Shown: positions 8,799-17,686, counted from the first letter of the stretch. The stretch: 37,889 nt of DNA from an uncultured Bacteroidales bacterium (GCA_947175245.1 CAMWLW010000020.1:1-37889); one strand, 5' to 3'. Translations and numbers: made by a program. Notes: generated from the letters alone by a model not told the origin.

Positions 8799-11111
8799 AT
8801 GACCAGACTGTTCGTTACCGGAATATTGTTGCTGCTTGCGTCCGTGACGCGGGCGGCAACTTCTTTTTTGGCCGATTCGGTCAGCACTCACCAGTCGGTA
8901 GGTCTCGTTCTGAGTGGCGGCGGCGCCAAGGGTATCGCCCACATCGGCGTCATCAAGGCGTTGGAAGATAACGACATCCCGATTGACTATATAGCCGGTA
9001 CGTCGATGGGCTCGATTGTCGGTGGTCTCTATGCCTCAGGTTACACCCCCGACGAGATGCTCGACCTCATCCTGTCGCGCGACTTTTCCTACTGGTCGAC
9101 CGGCCGTATCGATCAGAACCTCGTCTACTACTTTGCCAAGGACGAGCCGACGCCGGTAATGGCCACATTCCCTGTCGCCAAGAGCGACACCACGGTGACA
9201 CGCTCGCCGGCGAGCCTCATATCGCCGCTGCCCATGAACTTCGCGTTCATGGATCTCTTTGCCACCTATACGGCCCAGTGTGGCGGCGACTTCGACAATC
9301 TGTTCGTGCCGTTCCGCTGTGTGGCTTCCGACGTGAAGAACAAGCACAAGGTCGTCATGTCACGCGGACAGCTCGGCGACGCCATACGTGCGTCGATGAG
9401 CTTCCCGGTTGTCTTTCAGCCTATTGAGATAGATAGCGTGCTGCTGTATGACGGCGGTATCTATGACAACTTCCCGGTCGACGTGATGCGCTCTGAGTTC
9501 GCCCCCGACATCATGATAGGAGTCGACGTGCATGGCACCACCGACCCCGCCAACGCCCGCGACCTCGTCAACCAGATCGAGGAGATGGTCATCCAGAACA
9601 ACGACTATGACCTCCCGGCCGACGAGGGCATCAAGATACGCATCAACCTCGACCGTTTCTCGCTGCTCGACTTCCCGGCCGCCCGTCAGATATATGACAT
9701 AGGCTACAGCCACGCTATGGCAATGATCGATTCGATCAAGGGCCGCATCGCCAGCCGCGACCCCATGACGGCGCGCACGCTGCGTCGCCGGGTGTTCAAG
9801 TCGGCCACTCCCTACCTGCGTTTTGACCGCGTCGGGGTGAGCGGAGGCACGCCGGCCGAGAACCGGTACATCGACTACCTGTTCACCCACAACCGCCGTG
9901 ACACAATCGATGTCACTTCGGCCCGCCTCTCCTACTACCACGCCATCACGTCGGGCAAGCTCAAGGATCTGTTCCCCACGGCCGTCTACAACGACACCAC
10001 CGGCCTGTTCAGGCTCAATCTTCAGGCCAATGTGCGCAACAACTTTACCGTCGGCGTCGGTGGCTACATCACATCATCGTCCAACAGCATGATTTTTGTC
10101 ACCGGCCGCTACACCTCCATGTCGCTCAAGACAATGGATGTCGCCATTGACGGCTGGATAGGCCAGAGCTACATGGCCGCCGCCCTCAACACGCGCTTTG
10201 TGCTCCCCTCTCACATTCCCACCGCGCTGTCGCTGCAGGGCGTCATTTCGCGGCGTAAGTACTTTGAGAGCGACAAATTCTTCTTCGATGCCTCCGTGCC
10301 CACGTTCATTACCCGCACCGAGGGCTTCGGCCGCCTGCGCTACAGCATGGCTGTGGGACGCAGTGCCGTTGCCACGATCGATGCCGGCGGCGGCACGATG
10401 CTCAACCGCTTCTACCGCAACGGTGCCTTCAACTTCGATCATCCCGACCGCGACTACACACGCATCAACATAGCCCAGGCCCGCGCCCTGTTCGAGTCAT
10501 CGACCCTTGACAACCTCACGGCGCCCACCAACGGCATTTACAGCCGCATCCTGGGCTCATACAACACCGGCAGGTACCACTACAATTCGGGCATAAAGAC
10601 CTATGCCGACCACGACAGCCACATCGACTGGTTCGAGGCTCACGCCAAGGTGAAAGGCTACACGCGCCTGTCACGGCACTTCAGCCTCGGAGGCGAGCTC
10701 GACGCCCTATACAGCACCCGCGGTTGCCTCGACAATTACAACGCCACCATAGTCAACGCTCCCGCCTTCACGCCGACACCGGCAGCCGATAACAGCTTCA
10801 ACCCGGCGTTCAGAGCCAACTCATACATCGCGCTCGGCGCCGTGCCCGTGTGGATAATCAACGATAATCTGCAAGTCAGGGGTAACTTCCACATCTTCCA
10901 GCCCGTCAGGCGTATACTGCTTGACCCTGTCGACGGCGCCGCCTACTACGGGCGATACTTCAGCAAGCGCTTTGCCTACTGCGAGCTCTCGGCCGCCTAC
11001 ACCCTGCCGTTCGCCACCATCAGCGTCTACGGCAACTACCAGAGCTACCCGGCCCGCAACTGGAACGTCGGCGTCTCGTTCGGCCTCTACTTCCTCGCCC
11101 CCCGCCTCTAA
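8799..11111 (+). CDS. patatin-like phospholipase with outer-membrane barrel domain (PlpD-like)
   Basis: 770 residues, exported (signal peptide about 1-20). The N-terminal patatin domain (about 30-320) has the oxyanion loop GGGAKG, the nucleophile elbow GTSMG (Ser69) and the dyad Asp in YDGG (Asp218). A short POTRA-like stretch comes next (VFKSATPYLRFDRVGVSGGTP), then an Omp85/surface-antigen-type barrel to the C-terminus (ending VGVSFGLYFLAPRL). This is the type Vd autotransporter layout of Pseudomonas PlpD. The likely activity is phospholipase A at or outside the outer membrane. I chose ATG 8799; the TTG at 8793 overlaps the typA stop. A clear terminator follows. Confidence 0.9.
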   Translation: MTRLFVTGILLLLASVTRAATSFLADSVSTHQSVGLVLSGGGAKGIAHIGVIKALEDNDIPIDYIAGTSMGSIVGGLYASGYTPDEMLDLILSRDFSYWSTGRIDQNLVYYFAKDEPTPVMATFPVAKSDTTVTRSPASLISPLPMNFAFMDLFATYTAQCGGDFDNLFVPFRCVASDVKNKHKVVMSRGQLGDAIRASMSFPVVFQPIEIDSVLLYDGGIYDNFPVDVMRSEFAPDIMIGVDVHGTTDPANARDLVNQIEEMVIQNNDYDLPADEGIKIRINLDRFSLLDFPAARQIYDIGYSHAMAMIDSIKGRIASRDPMTARTLRRRVFKSATPYLRFDRVGVSGGTPAENRYIDYLFTHNRRDTIDVTSARLSYYHAITSGKLKDLFPTAVYNDTTGLFRLNLQANVRNNFTVGVGGYITSSSNSMIFVTGRYTSMSLKTMDVAIDGWIGQSYMAAALNTRFVLPSHIPTALSLQGVISRRKYFESDKFFFDASVPTFITRTEGFGRLRYSMAVGRSAVATIDAGGGTMLNRFYRNGAFNFDHPDRDYTRINIAQARALFESSTLDNLTAPTNGIYSRILGSYNTGRYHYNSGIKTYADHDSHIDWFEAHAKVKGYTRLSRHFSLGGELDALYSTRGCLDNYNATIVNAPAFTPTPAADNSFNPAFRANSYIALGAVPVWIINDNLQVRGNFHIFQPVRRILLDPVDGAAYYGRYFSKRFAYCELSAAYTLPFATISVYGNYQSYPARNWNVGVSFGLYFLAPRL

Positions 11112-11166
11112 CCTGTATAGGTTGCCCCTCCCCTCGAAATTCACATTATAAAAATGTCATTTACTG

Positions 11167-11200
11167 AAGCTGCCAATTTTGGCAGCTTTAGTATTTTTTT
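11167..11200 (+). terminator. rho-independent terminator after typA-patatin operon
   Basis: A 9-bp perfect stem AAGCTGCCA / TGGCAGCTT (67-75 with 80-88 of the 111xx block) closes a 4-base loop and is followed by a T-rich run (TAGTATTTTTTTT). It marks the end of the GC-rich operon and the left edge of the AT-rich island. Confidence 0.9.
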
Positions 11201-11223
11201 TCAAAAAACATAAAATGAGCTAA

Positions 11224-11261
11224 GGTGTATCACGATTTGTGACACCTCGATACTAATTTTG
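11224..11261 (+). promoter_or_regulatory. candidate promoter with operator-like inverted repeat, island operon
   Basis: TAATTTTG (11254-11261) is a -7 box about 49 bases before the ATG at 11310. Just upstream lies an inverted repeat, GGTGTATCAC (11224-11233) against GTGACACC (11239-11246), complete apart from two extra bases in the left arm. It sits where a regulator would block or guide RNA polymerase. Confidence 0.4.
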
Positions 11262-11309
11262 GCACCATGAAACGATAGTCTGATACACAACAGCTCAGTT
11301 ATATATATT

Positions 11310-12071
11310 ATGAAAACTTTTAGAAATTATATTGAGGAGAATGACTTTGAAGAGGTCTGGCCGGCGATAGTCGAAATTTATGAAGAATCAGAGGAGATAA
11401 AACCGGTGTACGCACAGTATTATGACAAACTGAAAGAGCTACCCTTCAATCCCCGATTAGATGAAATTAAGTTTCAGCGCTTGGAATTTATTCTTACCCG
11501 GGGCCGACAACCGTTAGGTATGAATGATTCTCCCGAGTATCTCATTGATAAGAAAATATCTATAGACGAAGACAGCGAAGTGATGGAAATTAAGTCTAAT
11601 GAAGTTGCAGCGATTTTAGTTTATTGGGCTTCATTTCATACTTTCATGACTTCAAAAGAGCATGACGACGACCTTCATCATTATTTGGAAATTATTACAA
11701 GTGGTGATCCATCGCGCCTCAGTGAGTATCTCTCAGCTCACCTTTATAAAAAAGATCCTTGCGCGGATATTAAAGATGAGAGTCTGGAACAAAAAAACAA
11801 ACGTTTTTGGAAGAGTACATTAGATCGCATTTCACCGGGCGACTGGAGAGACATTTTATTGGTATTGAAACGTGCTATTGAGTATAATATCGGGTTCATG
11901 CGTGGCTATGCCGATCATGCCGGGCGTGAACACGATGCCGATAGGATGCAGCTTTGTTGCAGACTTATTGATATAGCTACCCTAAACAAATATCCCGATA
12001 ATCGTGGGAAAAAGGCCTTAAAACTCCTGTTTGGTATTCTCGCTAAAGAAATAACAGGTTGGGATGATTAG
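11310..12071 (+). CDS. hypothetical protein, first gene of the AT-rich island
   Basis: 253 residues, cytosolic, acidic, predicted mostly helical, with no signal or membrane segment. The opening (MKTFRNYIEENDFEEVWP) and the middle (NEVAAILVYWASFHTFM) resemble a group of uncharacterised Bacteroidales proteins often found in variable regions; I know no function for them. The C-terminal half has a Cys/His-containing stretch (GREHDADRMQLCCRLIDIA). Followed after 32 bases by another unknown gene on the same strand. Base use is AT-rich compared with the flanking typA operon. Confidence 0.75.
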   Translation: MKTFRNYIEENDFEEVWPAIVEIYEESEEIKPVYAQYYDKLKELPFNPRLDEIKFQRLEFILTRGRQPLGMNDSPEYLIDKKISIDEDSEVMEIKSNEVAAILVYWASFHTFMTSKEHDDDLHHYLEIITSGDPSRLSEYLSAHLYKKDPCADIKDESLEQKNKRFWKSTLDRISPGDWRDILLVLKRAIEYNIGFMRGYADHAGREHDADRMQLCCRLIDIATLNKYPDNRGKKALKLLFGILAKEITGWDD

Positions 12072-12103
12072 CTCTTTTATTGGCCTTATCAAGACTCGAT
12101 AAT

Positions 12104-12820
12104 ATGACGAACGACCCGACAAGCACACTGCTGGCCGCGCTTAGGATATTGAAGGCTGCTTTCTATTTGCAATTTATTCATTATCACATTACCATAGATG
12201 ACTTTGATGAATGGATGAATAAAAGGGATAGAATTATAATTGAAATTTGTTATGATATTTACGATAAAATCATAGTGCCATCACTGGAAGATTATAAACA
12301 AGGCATGTTGTTCCGCGAAGAACAAAGGATGCTTGCAAAGGCAATAAAGATCATTGCTGAAAACGTTGATTTTTGCCCCCGTCCATGGGATTGGTCAGTA
12401 GACACATCACAAATTCCCCCAAAAACCGTTCTTGAATTCCTTAATAAATGTCGCGATAGTATAAGAAGTTATATTGAAGCCCTAAAGATAACTGATATTG
12501 CTGGTTTCAAAGACATTGCAGGCGATTTGATAAAGATGCTTTCTCCCGACTCACAATTCCTTGATAACCGCATCCTACTAAAAATTCTGCATCCGATAGT
12601 TGATTCTTACGAAGGAGTCGAAGTGTACGAAATGGAAATCATAGGAGAGAACGATCGGATTGAAGTAAGTCCAAATGTTTTCGGGTCGTTTGGTTTTCTA
12701 TTAGAATCAAAGAAAGTCAATATAGAGACTGGCCAAATCCTGAATAAAGTCAAATACGATTTATACAACTACACAATTGATATAGATGATATTATTGATA
12801 ACAATAATACCATAGATTAA
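12104..12820 (+). CDS. hypothetical protein, second gene of the island
   Basis: 238 residues, not recognised. It is acidic and mostly helical in the N-terminal 150 residues (RILKAAFYLQFIHYHITIDDFDEW), with a more beta-like, Asp-rich end (VEVYEMEIIGENDRIEVSPN and YTIDIDDIID). No export signal. I chose the ATG at 12104; the in-frame TTG at 12080 is only 9 bases after the previous stop and adds nothing recognisable. The next gene begins 11 bases after the stop behind GAGAAGAAA. Confidence 0.7.
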   Translation: MTNDPTSTLLAALRILKAAFYLQFIHYHITIDDFDEWMNKRDRIIIEICYDIYDKIIVPSLEDYKQGMLFREEQRMLAKAIKIIAENVDFCPRPWDWSVDTSQIPPKTVLEFLNKCRDSIRSYIEALKITDIAGFKDIAGDLIKMLSPDSQFLDNRILLKILHPIVDSYEGVEVYEMEIIGENDRIEVSPNVFGSFGFLLESKKVNIETGQILNKVKYDLYNYTIDIDDIIDNNNTID

Positions 12821-12831
12821 GTGAGAAGAAA

Positions 12832-13137
12832 ATGGAACAATCAATCGAACTGATGCGCAGGCGGCACGCATATTTTACAAAGTTGATTGCCGGGCACAAC
12901 ATTCACACAGCCGGGGAGTTTTGCGATAAACTCGGCGAGCTGTTTGAAATGTTTGGTGTGGAGGTGTTTGTGAATGTCGATGCGCCCGATACAGCAACTA
13001 TTAGCATTACTTGTGAGGGGTATGACTACGAGGACTACACCGTTCATGATGGGGTAGACGGAGGCCTCGCCACAGTCAGCAACATTGTTGAATGGAAACC
13101 GTTGTGCAGCTCTGAAGAAATAGATATTTTCCACTAA
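12832..13137 (+). CDS. small acidic hypothetical protein
   Basis: 101 residues, not recognised. Starts with a helical part (IELMRRRHAYFTKLIAGHNI) and ends in a strongly acidic segment (CEGYDYEDYTVHDGVDGG). Its position between two island genes with short gaps (11 and 20 bases) suggests one transcript with them. Its size and charge would suit a partner or inhibitor of the neighbouring protease, but that is speculation. Confidence 0.65.
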   Translation: MEQSIELMRRRHAYFTKLIAGHNIHTAGEFCDKLGELFEMFGVEVFVNVDAPDTATISITCEGYDYEDYTVHDGVDGGLATVSNIVEWKPLCSSEEIDIFH

Positions 13138-13157
13138 CCAAAGTAACAAGATAATCA

Positions 13158-14015
13158 ATGATTGTAAAATATAACTCTCTGAAAGAAACCATCGATGCAA
13201 CAACTGCTTTTGTGTCTGAGACACGAGAGGCCGATATAAAGAGGACGAGTCCTGAGAAGATATTGAATTTATTCATTTCAGCTAATAGGTTTGGTCGAGA
13301 AGCCATCGCGGCATGTTGCCGAAAATTATACGGGCCTGAATATCTCACCTCAAATCGTTATGATTATGTTGTCCACCATGCTTATGGTAGATATTTAGCT
13401 CGCCACTATTCTAATAGTTGTATCGAGATATCATGGAAGAGTTTTACTCGATCATACGCTGGATTTATTGCACTTATAGGTCATGAAATTGCCCACGATG
13501 TTGGCCATAGACATGGACATGATGAAATTTTTTGGCAACAATATTATAGAAATTGTCAAGGTTTAGGGCTAATTTCTTCTGACATAGAATACAAGGATGG
13601 AATGATCGAGGATAAGCATAATGTTCGCATTATGGGATATGGTAGTATTATTGGCCTGAAACAATATCCTGAATTTACCGTTTCATTACCTACACTTGAA
13701 AACCGGCTTAAGGCTATGCTTAAACACGATGTTTTTACTTATGATAATATCAGCAATGACTATATAATTAAGCAGGATTTTATGCCGATGGCGTTAGAAA
13801 TATGTCGAGAATATCAAGTTAGGTTAGATCGTCATCAATGCGCTGACATATATAGCCCAAATACTGATTTCATATTAAAATCAATTGATGAGCCGTGGCT
13901 TGATAATCCGTCTGATAATATCTTTGACCCGTCAATACTAAAATGTATAACCCGCAACGATATTAACTTTTATTGGTATATACACGATTCAATTTCTTCA
14001 AGCAGTCCGCTCTGA
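13158..14015 (+). CDS. SprT/YgjP-like zinc metallopeptidase
   Basis: 285 residues with a central zincin motif, GHEIAHDVGHRHGHDEIFW: His109-Glu110-x-x-His113, with third ligand His119 (or His121) and the following Phe125. The spacing matches HExxHxxxxxHGxxxF of SprT/YgjP-type peptidases. An N-terminal helical region (residues 1-95) and a long C-terminal part (about 160-285) are not recognised. No signal peptide, so intracellular. Last gene of the island's plus-strand run; its last 46 bases overlap the end of the convergent nuclease gene. Substrate unknown; such proteases are sometimes effectors in defence or stress loci. Confidence 0.75.
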   Translation: MIVKYNSLKETIDATTAFVSETREADIKRTSPEKILNLFISANRFGREAIAACCRKLYGPEYLTSNRYDYVVHHAYGRYLARHYSNSCIEISWKSFTRSYAGFIALIGHEIAHDVGHRHGHDEIFWQQYYRNCQGLGLISSDIEYKDGMIEDKHNVRIMGYGSIIGLKQYPEFTVSLPTLENRLKAMLKHDVFTYDNISNDYIIKQDFMPMALEICREYQVRLDRHQCADIYSPNTDFILKSIDEPWLDNPSDNIFDPSILKCITRNDINFYWYIHDSISSSSPL

Positions 14016-14998
14016 GAGTCATATCCTAACAGTGTCTCAAAGTCCCACTTTGATTTCTCGAGCAATTTACCTTTAAAGCAGACTCCGTTCCATAGTCCGT
14101 TTGAATTATTACTATTAAGAGACAATTCCGCTATCATTTTACCTTGATGCATGAATTTGAGTGTACCTCCGCATGTGGCAAATTCAAATTTATGGTCAAA
14201 GACTAATTCGCAATCACTGAATTGTGCTATTTCTCTGAGTCGCGGAATTAACTTTGACCAGACAATATATTTACAAAAACGTTTAATCCCCTCATTAGCC
14301 TCATTTTTTCTTGTTTCATCAGCTATTTGATATCCCTGCCAGATTAATCTTCGTGTTTCAGAACTGCCCCGGTCTATATAAACTCTATTATTATGAATTA
14401 ATTCAAAAAATTCCGGATACCCTTTTACATTCAAGCGCACCCACATCCACAAATCAAAAATTTTATTAGTACTTTCTTCATCAAGTTTCTCGGCCATTAG
14501 ACGCTCAAGCCATTTATATATATGTTCATAATAGGAAATGCAAAAGTAATCTTTCCCATGTATCAATGATTGACTTGAATCTGCTGATGGTATGTGCCCG
14601 AACCTGGTGAGATAAAATAGCCATGAAGAATGTTTTGTATATCGTGCGATTTGTTTTTGCTGGTCATTTGCATGAATTTTATTCTCAATAATAATTTTAT
14701 CATTACCTATGTGTAAAACTATGTCCAATCTTCCATCTTCGGTAGAAACTTCAATATTAGCTTTATCGCTTTCTTTTACAAGTAAATCATTAATTTTTTC
14801 ACATCCATCAACAGTAGACAACTCGTCTAAAAGAAATATTATAGCTTTAGACCCTAAATTAAGTACCTCCGTAATCTTTTTTGAGGTAAGAGTCTCAGCC
14901 TGAGAATATACGAATTGTTTATCCGTAATCCTCTTTTCATCGTTCTTGAATTGCGTTGCTAATTGTTGTAATTTATTCTCAAACTCACTTATTACCAT
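13970..14998 (-). CDS. PD-(D/E)XK nuclease superfamily protein
   Basis: 342 residues. The fold signature is visible: Glu35 in an N-terminal helix, Asp92 (GRLDIVL), then IIIENKIHA with Glu105 and Lys107, and a QxxxY element (Gln116, Tyr120) after it, as in the PDDEXK_4 group. The C-terminal part (about 190-342) is a helical/beta extension with a Cys-containing strand (FEFATCGGTLKFM). Probably a DNA-cutting or DNA-binding protein of a defence-type locus. It lies 38 bases after the AspT-like transporter on the same strand without an obvious promoter of its own, and faces the metallopeptidase gene tail to tail. AT-rich, unlike the transporter. Confidence 0.8.
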   Translation of the reverse strand: MVISEFENKLQQLATQFKNDEKRITDKQFVYSQAETLTSKKITEVLNLGSKAIIFLLDELSTVDGCEKINDLLVKESDKANIEVSTEDGRLDIVLHIGNDKIIIENKIHANDQQKQIARYTKHSSWLFYLTRFGHIPSADSSQSLIHGKDYFCISYYEHIYKWLERLMAEKLDEESTNKIFDLWMWVRLNVKGYPEFFELIHNNRVYIDRGSSETRRLIWQGYQIADETRKNEANEGIKRFCKYIVWSKLIPRLREIAQFSDCELVFDHKFEFATCGGTLKFMHQGKMIAELSLNSNNSNGLWNGVCFKGKLLEKSKWDFETLLGYDSQSGLLEEIESCIYQ

Positions 14999-15036
14999 AA
15001 TATCAGTAATCGCGTTAGATGCCTTATATCACTTGT

Positions 15037-16698
15037 TTATACGAAGCAGATGACGAGTAGCTGGGCTATCACCACGCGGGCGAACATAGCCAGCGGATAG
15101 GTCGTGGCGTAGGCTACCGACGCGTCGTCGTTGTGCAGCGTGTCGTTGGCGTATGATAGCGACATCGGGTTGGCCATCGCGCCGCTCACCATGCCGGCCG
15201 CCGTCGCGAAGTCGAACTTCCACCATCTCATCGACACGACCGTCATGAGCAGCGACGGTATGATGGTGATCATGAAGCCCGTACCAATCCACAGCAGCCC
15301 GTCGGCACGCATTATCGTGTCGAGGAATTTCGCGCCCGATTCAAGACCCAGACACGCCAGGAACAGCGACAGGCCTATGCCGCGCAACATCAGGTTGGCA
15401 CTGCGCGTCGTGTAGGTTACCATGTGGAACCGCGGGCCGAAGCGGCCTATCAGTATGCCCACCACTATCGGGCCGCCGGCCAGACCAAGTTTAATCGGCA
15501 CCGAGATGCCGGGTATGCTTATAGGTATCGAGCCGACAATCAGTGACAGCACCAGGCCTATGAAGATGGCGGCCAGATTCGGGTCTTTGAGGTCAGACAC
15601 CGAGTTGCCTACAAGGCCCTCCACACGGTTCACGGCGTCGGTCTCTCCGACTATAGTCAGGCGGTCGCCCAGTTGCAGAATAAGGCTCGGAGTCGCCAAC
15701 AGCCTCACACCCGAACGCGTCACGCGCGAGATGTTGATGCCATAGTGGTTGCGCAGTTTCAGCGAACCCAGTCGGCGTCCGTTCAGGGCCGGCTTGCTCA
15801 CGGTGATGGTTCTCGATATCAGATTTTTGTCGACATTGTCCCAGTCGATGTTCGGGCGGTTCCAGTCAGTGTCGGTCATCTCTCCGAACAGCACAGTCAG
15901 TTTCTGCAGGTCACCGTCGTTGGTGATGGCGAGCACGCGGTCATCGGCCTCGAGCTTGTCCTCGGGGCCCGGTATTGACACCTGGTCACCGTGCCATTTG
16001 CGCGATATGACGAAATCGGCACCCACCAGTTTGTGAGCCTGGCCTATTGTCAGACCGGCTACGGCCGGATTGGTCACCTTGAACTCAGCCACATACGTGT
16101 GGTCGACGTCGGCCTGAGAGCGCGATACCATGTCCTCTTTGCGGGCAAAGAATTTCCTGACGACCACAAATGCAAGTATCACACCCACCACACCGAGCGG
16201 ATAGGTGACCGCACAGCTCAGCGCCGCGCCGTCGGCCTCGACACCCAGCTGGTTCAGCGCCTGTTGGGCCGCGCCCAGCGACGGCGTGTTGGTTGTCGCG
16301 CCGCTGATTATGCCCACCATGTCAGCCATCCTGATGCCCAGCCCGTAGCTCAGTGCCACAGCCAGGCCCGTGCCCAGCAATACGAGTCCCAGCCCCATGA
16401 TGTTGAGCTGCAGACCGCCCGTGCGGAATGAACTGAAAAAGCCCGGCCCGACTTTCAGTCCCAGTTCATATATGAACAGCATCAGACCGAAGTCCTCGGC
16501 ATACTTCAGCATATTCGAGTCAATGGCCAGACCTATGTGCCCCGCCATGATACCCGTGAAAAACACAAACGTGACTCCGAGCGATATGCCCCAGACCTTG
16601 ATTTTGCCCAAACCGAGACCTACAGCGATAATCACCGATATCACGCACACCGCCTGCAGCGGTGACTGTTCCAAAAAGAGGCTTTCAAACCAGTTCAT
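15037..16698 (-). CDS. AspT/YidE-type transporter with TrkA-C domains
   Basis: 553 residues. Two halves of about five to six membrane helices (residues 15-185 and 375-553) flank two cytoplasmic TrkA-C (RCK-C) domains (about 205-370; FVISRKWHGDQVSIPGP and YGINISRVTRSGVRLL). This is the aspartate:alanine exchanger family of YidE/YbjL; the repeated membrane motif GxTTNTPSLGAAQQAL and GAMANPMSLSYA is seen in both halves. Substrate unknown. The -7 box ends only four bases before the ATG, so the mRNA may be leaderless. Confidence 0.93.
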   Translation of the reverse strand: MNWFESLFLEQSPLQAVCVISVIIAVGLGLGKIKVWGISLGVTFVFFTGIMAGHIGLAIDSNMLKYAEDFGLMLFIYELGLKVGPGFFSSFRTGGLQLNIMGLGLVLLGTGLAVALSYGLGIRMADMVGIISGATTNTPSLGAAQQALNQLGVEADGAALSCAVTYPLGVVGVILAFVVVRKFFARKEDMVSRSQADVDHTYVAEFKVTNPAVAGLTIGQAHKLVGADFVISRKWHGDQVSIPGPEDKLEADDRVLAITNDGDLQKLTVLFGEMTDTDWNRPNIDWDNVDKNLISRTITVSKPALNGRRLGSLKLRNHYGINISRVTRSGVRLLATPSLILQLGDRLTIVGETDAVNRVEGLVGNSVSDLKDPNLAAIFIGLVLSLIVGSIPISIPGISVPIKLGLAGGPIVVGILIGRFGPRFHMVTYTTRSANLMLRGIGLSLFLACLGLESGAKFLDTIMRADGLLWIGTGFMITIIPSLLMTVVSMRWWKFDFATAAGMVSGAMANPMSLSYANDTLHNDDASVAYATTYPLAMFARVVIAQLLVICFV

Positions 16699-16702
16699 GT
16701 TG

Positions 16703-16710
16703 CAAAATTA
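16703..16710 (-). promoter_or_regulatory. -7 box touching the start of the YidE-type gene
   Basis: TAATTTTG on the minus strand, ending at 16703; the ATG is 16698-16696. With the usual distance from box to transcription start, transcription would begin at or next to the A of the ATG. Confidence 0.5.
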
Positions 16711-16771
16711 CTCAAAAAATCAACGCCGAGTTAAAATCCCCTAAAAAATTAATCGGGTGTCGGGAAATCAC

Positions 16772-16779
16772 TATCTTTG
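16772..16779 (+). promoter_or_regulatory. -7 box for the CMD-cupin gene
   Basis: TATCTTTG, 30 bases before the ATG at 16810. An in-frame TTG at 16777 lies inside this box and is therefore not the start. Confidence 0.6.
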
Positions 16780-16809
16780 CATAAATCTCACATTAACCCC
16801 TCGACCTGC

Positions 16810-17628
16810 ATGAAACATCTAATAATCACGCTGATATTGTCAGCAACACTAACCCCCAACATCATGGCACAGCAAAAAATAGTTCAGACAGCCGGACGCG
16901 ACGCCCTCGGCGAGTTCGCCCCCGAATTTGCTCATCTCAACGACGACATCCTCTTCGGCGAGGTATGGAGCCGCAACGACCTGCTGTCGCTGCGTGACCG
17001 CAGCCTCGTCACTATCACCTCACTCATCAGTCAGGGCATCACCGACAGCTCACTGCGTTACCACCTCGATGAGGCACGCCGCAACGGCATCACACGCACC
17101 GAGGCCGCCGAGATTATCACCCACATCGCTTTCTATGCCGGGTGGCCTAAAGCCTGGGCAGCCTTCCGTCTCGCCAAGGAAGTATGGGCCGACGATATCA
17201 CAGGCGACGACGCGCGCGCCGCGTTCCAGCGTCAGATGATATTCCCCATCGGCGAGCCCAACACAGCCTATGCTCAGTATTTCATCGGCAACAGCTACCT
17301 CGCCCCCGTATCGACCGATCAGATACCCTTCTTCAACGTCACGTTCGAGCCCCGTTGCCGCAATAACTGGCACATACACCGTGCCACCACCGGCGGCGGC
17401 CAGATGCTCGTGGGAGTGGCCGGACGAGGCTGGTATCAGGAAGAAGGCAAGCCCGCCGTCGAGATACTGCCCGGCACCGTCATCCACATCCCCGCCAACG
17501 TTAAGCATTGGCACGGTGCCGCCGCCGACAGCTGGTTTGCCCACCTTGCGTTCGAAATCCCGGGCACCGATACCGCCAACGTCTGGCTCGAGCCCGTCAC
17601 CGACGAACACTACGACACCCTCAAATAA
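16810..17628 (+). CDS. secreted carboxymuconolactone-decarboxylase-like / cupin fusion protein
   Basis: 272 residues. Signal peptide about 1-20 (ending TPNIMAQ). The first domain (about 25-125) is CMD/AhpD-like: RDRSLVTITSLISQG, an all-helical repeat and HIAFYAGWPKAWAAF; it lacks the CxxC pair of AhpD peroxidases. The second domain (about 150-272) is a cupin with WHIHRATTGGGQMLV and VKHWHGAA, providing three or more His metal ligands. CMD-cupin fusions are known in Bacteroidetes and act on unknown small molecules or quinone-like substrates. Stands alone, with a strong hairpin after it. Confidence 0.88.
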   Translation: MKHLIITLILSATLTPNIMAQQKIVQTAGRDALGEFAPEFAHLNDDILFGEVWSRNDLLSLRDRSLVTITSLISQGITDSSLRYHLDEARRNGITRTEAAEIITHIAFYAGWPKAWAAFRLAKEVWADDITGDDARAAFQRQMIFPIGEPNTAYAQYFIGNSYLAPVSTDQIPFFNVTFEPRCRNNWHIHRATTGGGQMLVGVAGRGWYQEEGKPAVEILPGTVIHIPANVKHWHGAAADSWFAHLAFEIPGTDTANVWLEPVTDEHYDTLK

Positions 17629-17646
17629 TCATCCATAAAACACATC

Positions 17647-17686
17647 ACGCGCAGGCACTTAGCGACATCCCTAACTGCCTGCGCGT
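17647..17686. terminator. bidirectional hairpin between convergent genes
   Basis: A perfect 11-bp stem, ACGCGCAGGCA (17647-17657) with TGCCTGCGCGT (17676-17686), continues inward after one C-C mismatch with TTAG/CTAA. It sits between the stops of the CMD-cupin gene and the small gene at 17729. The T-run is weak on both sides. Confidence 0.65.

Noticed and set aside
12841-13348. Minus-strand frames in the island (for example 12841-13224 and 13076-13348)
   Set aside because: They oppose plus-strand genes that are closely spaced and run as one operon; no start signals or motifs.
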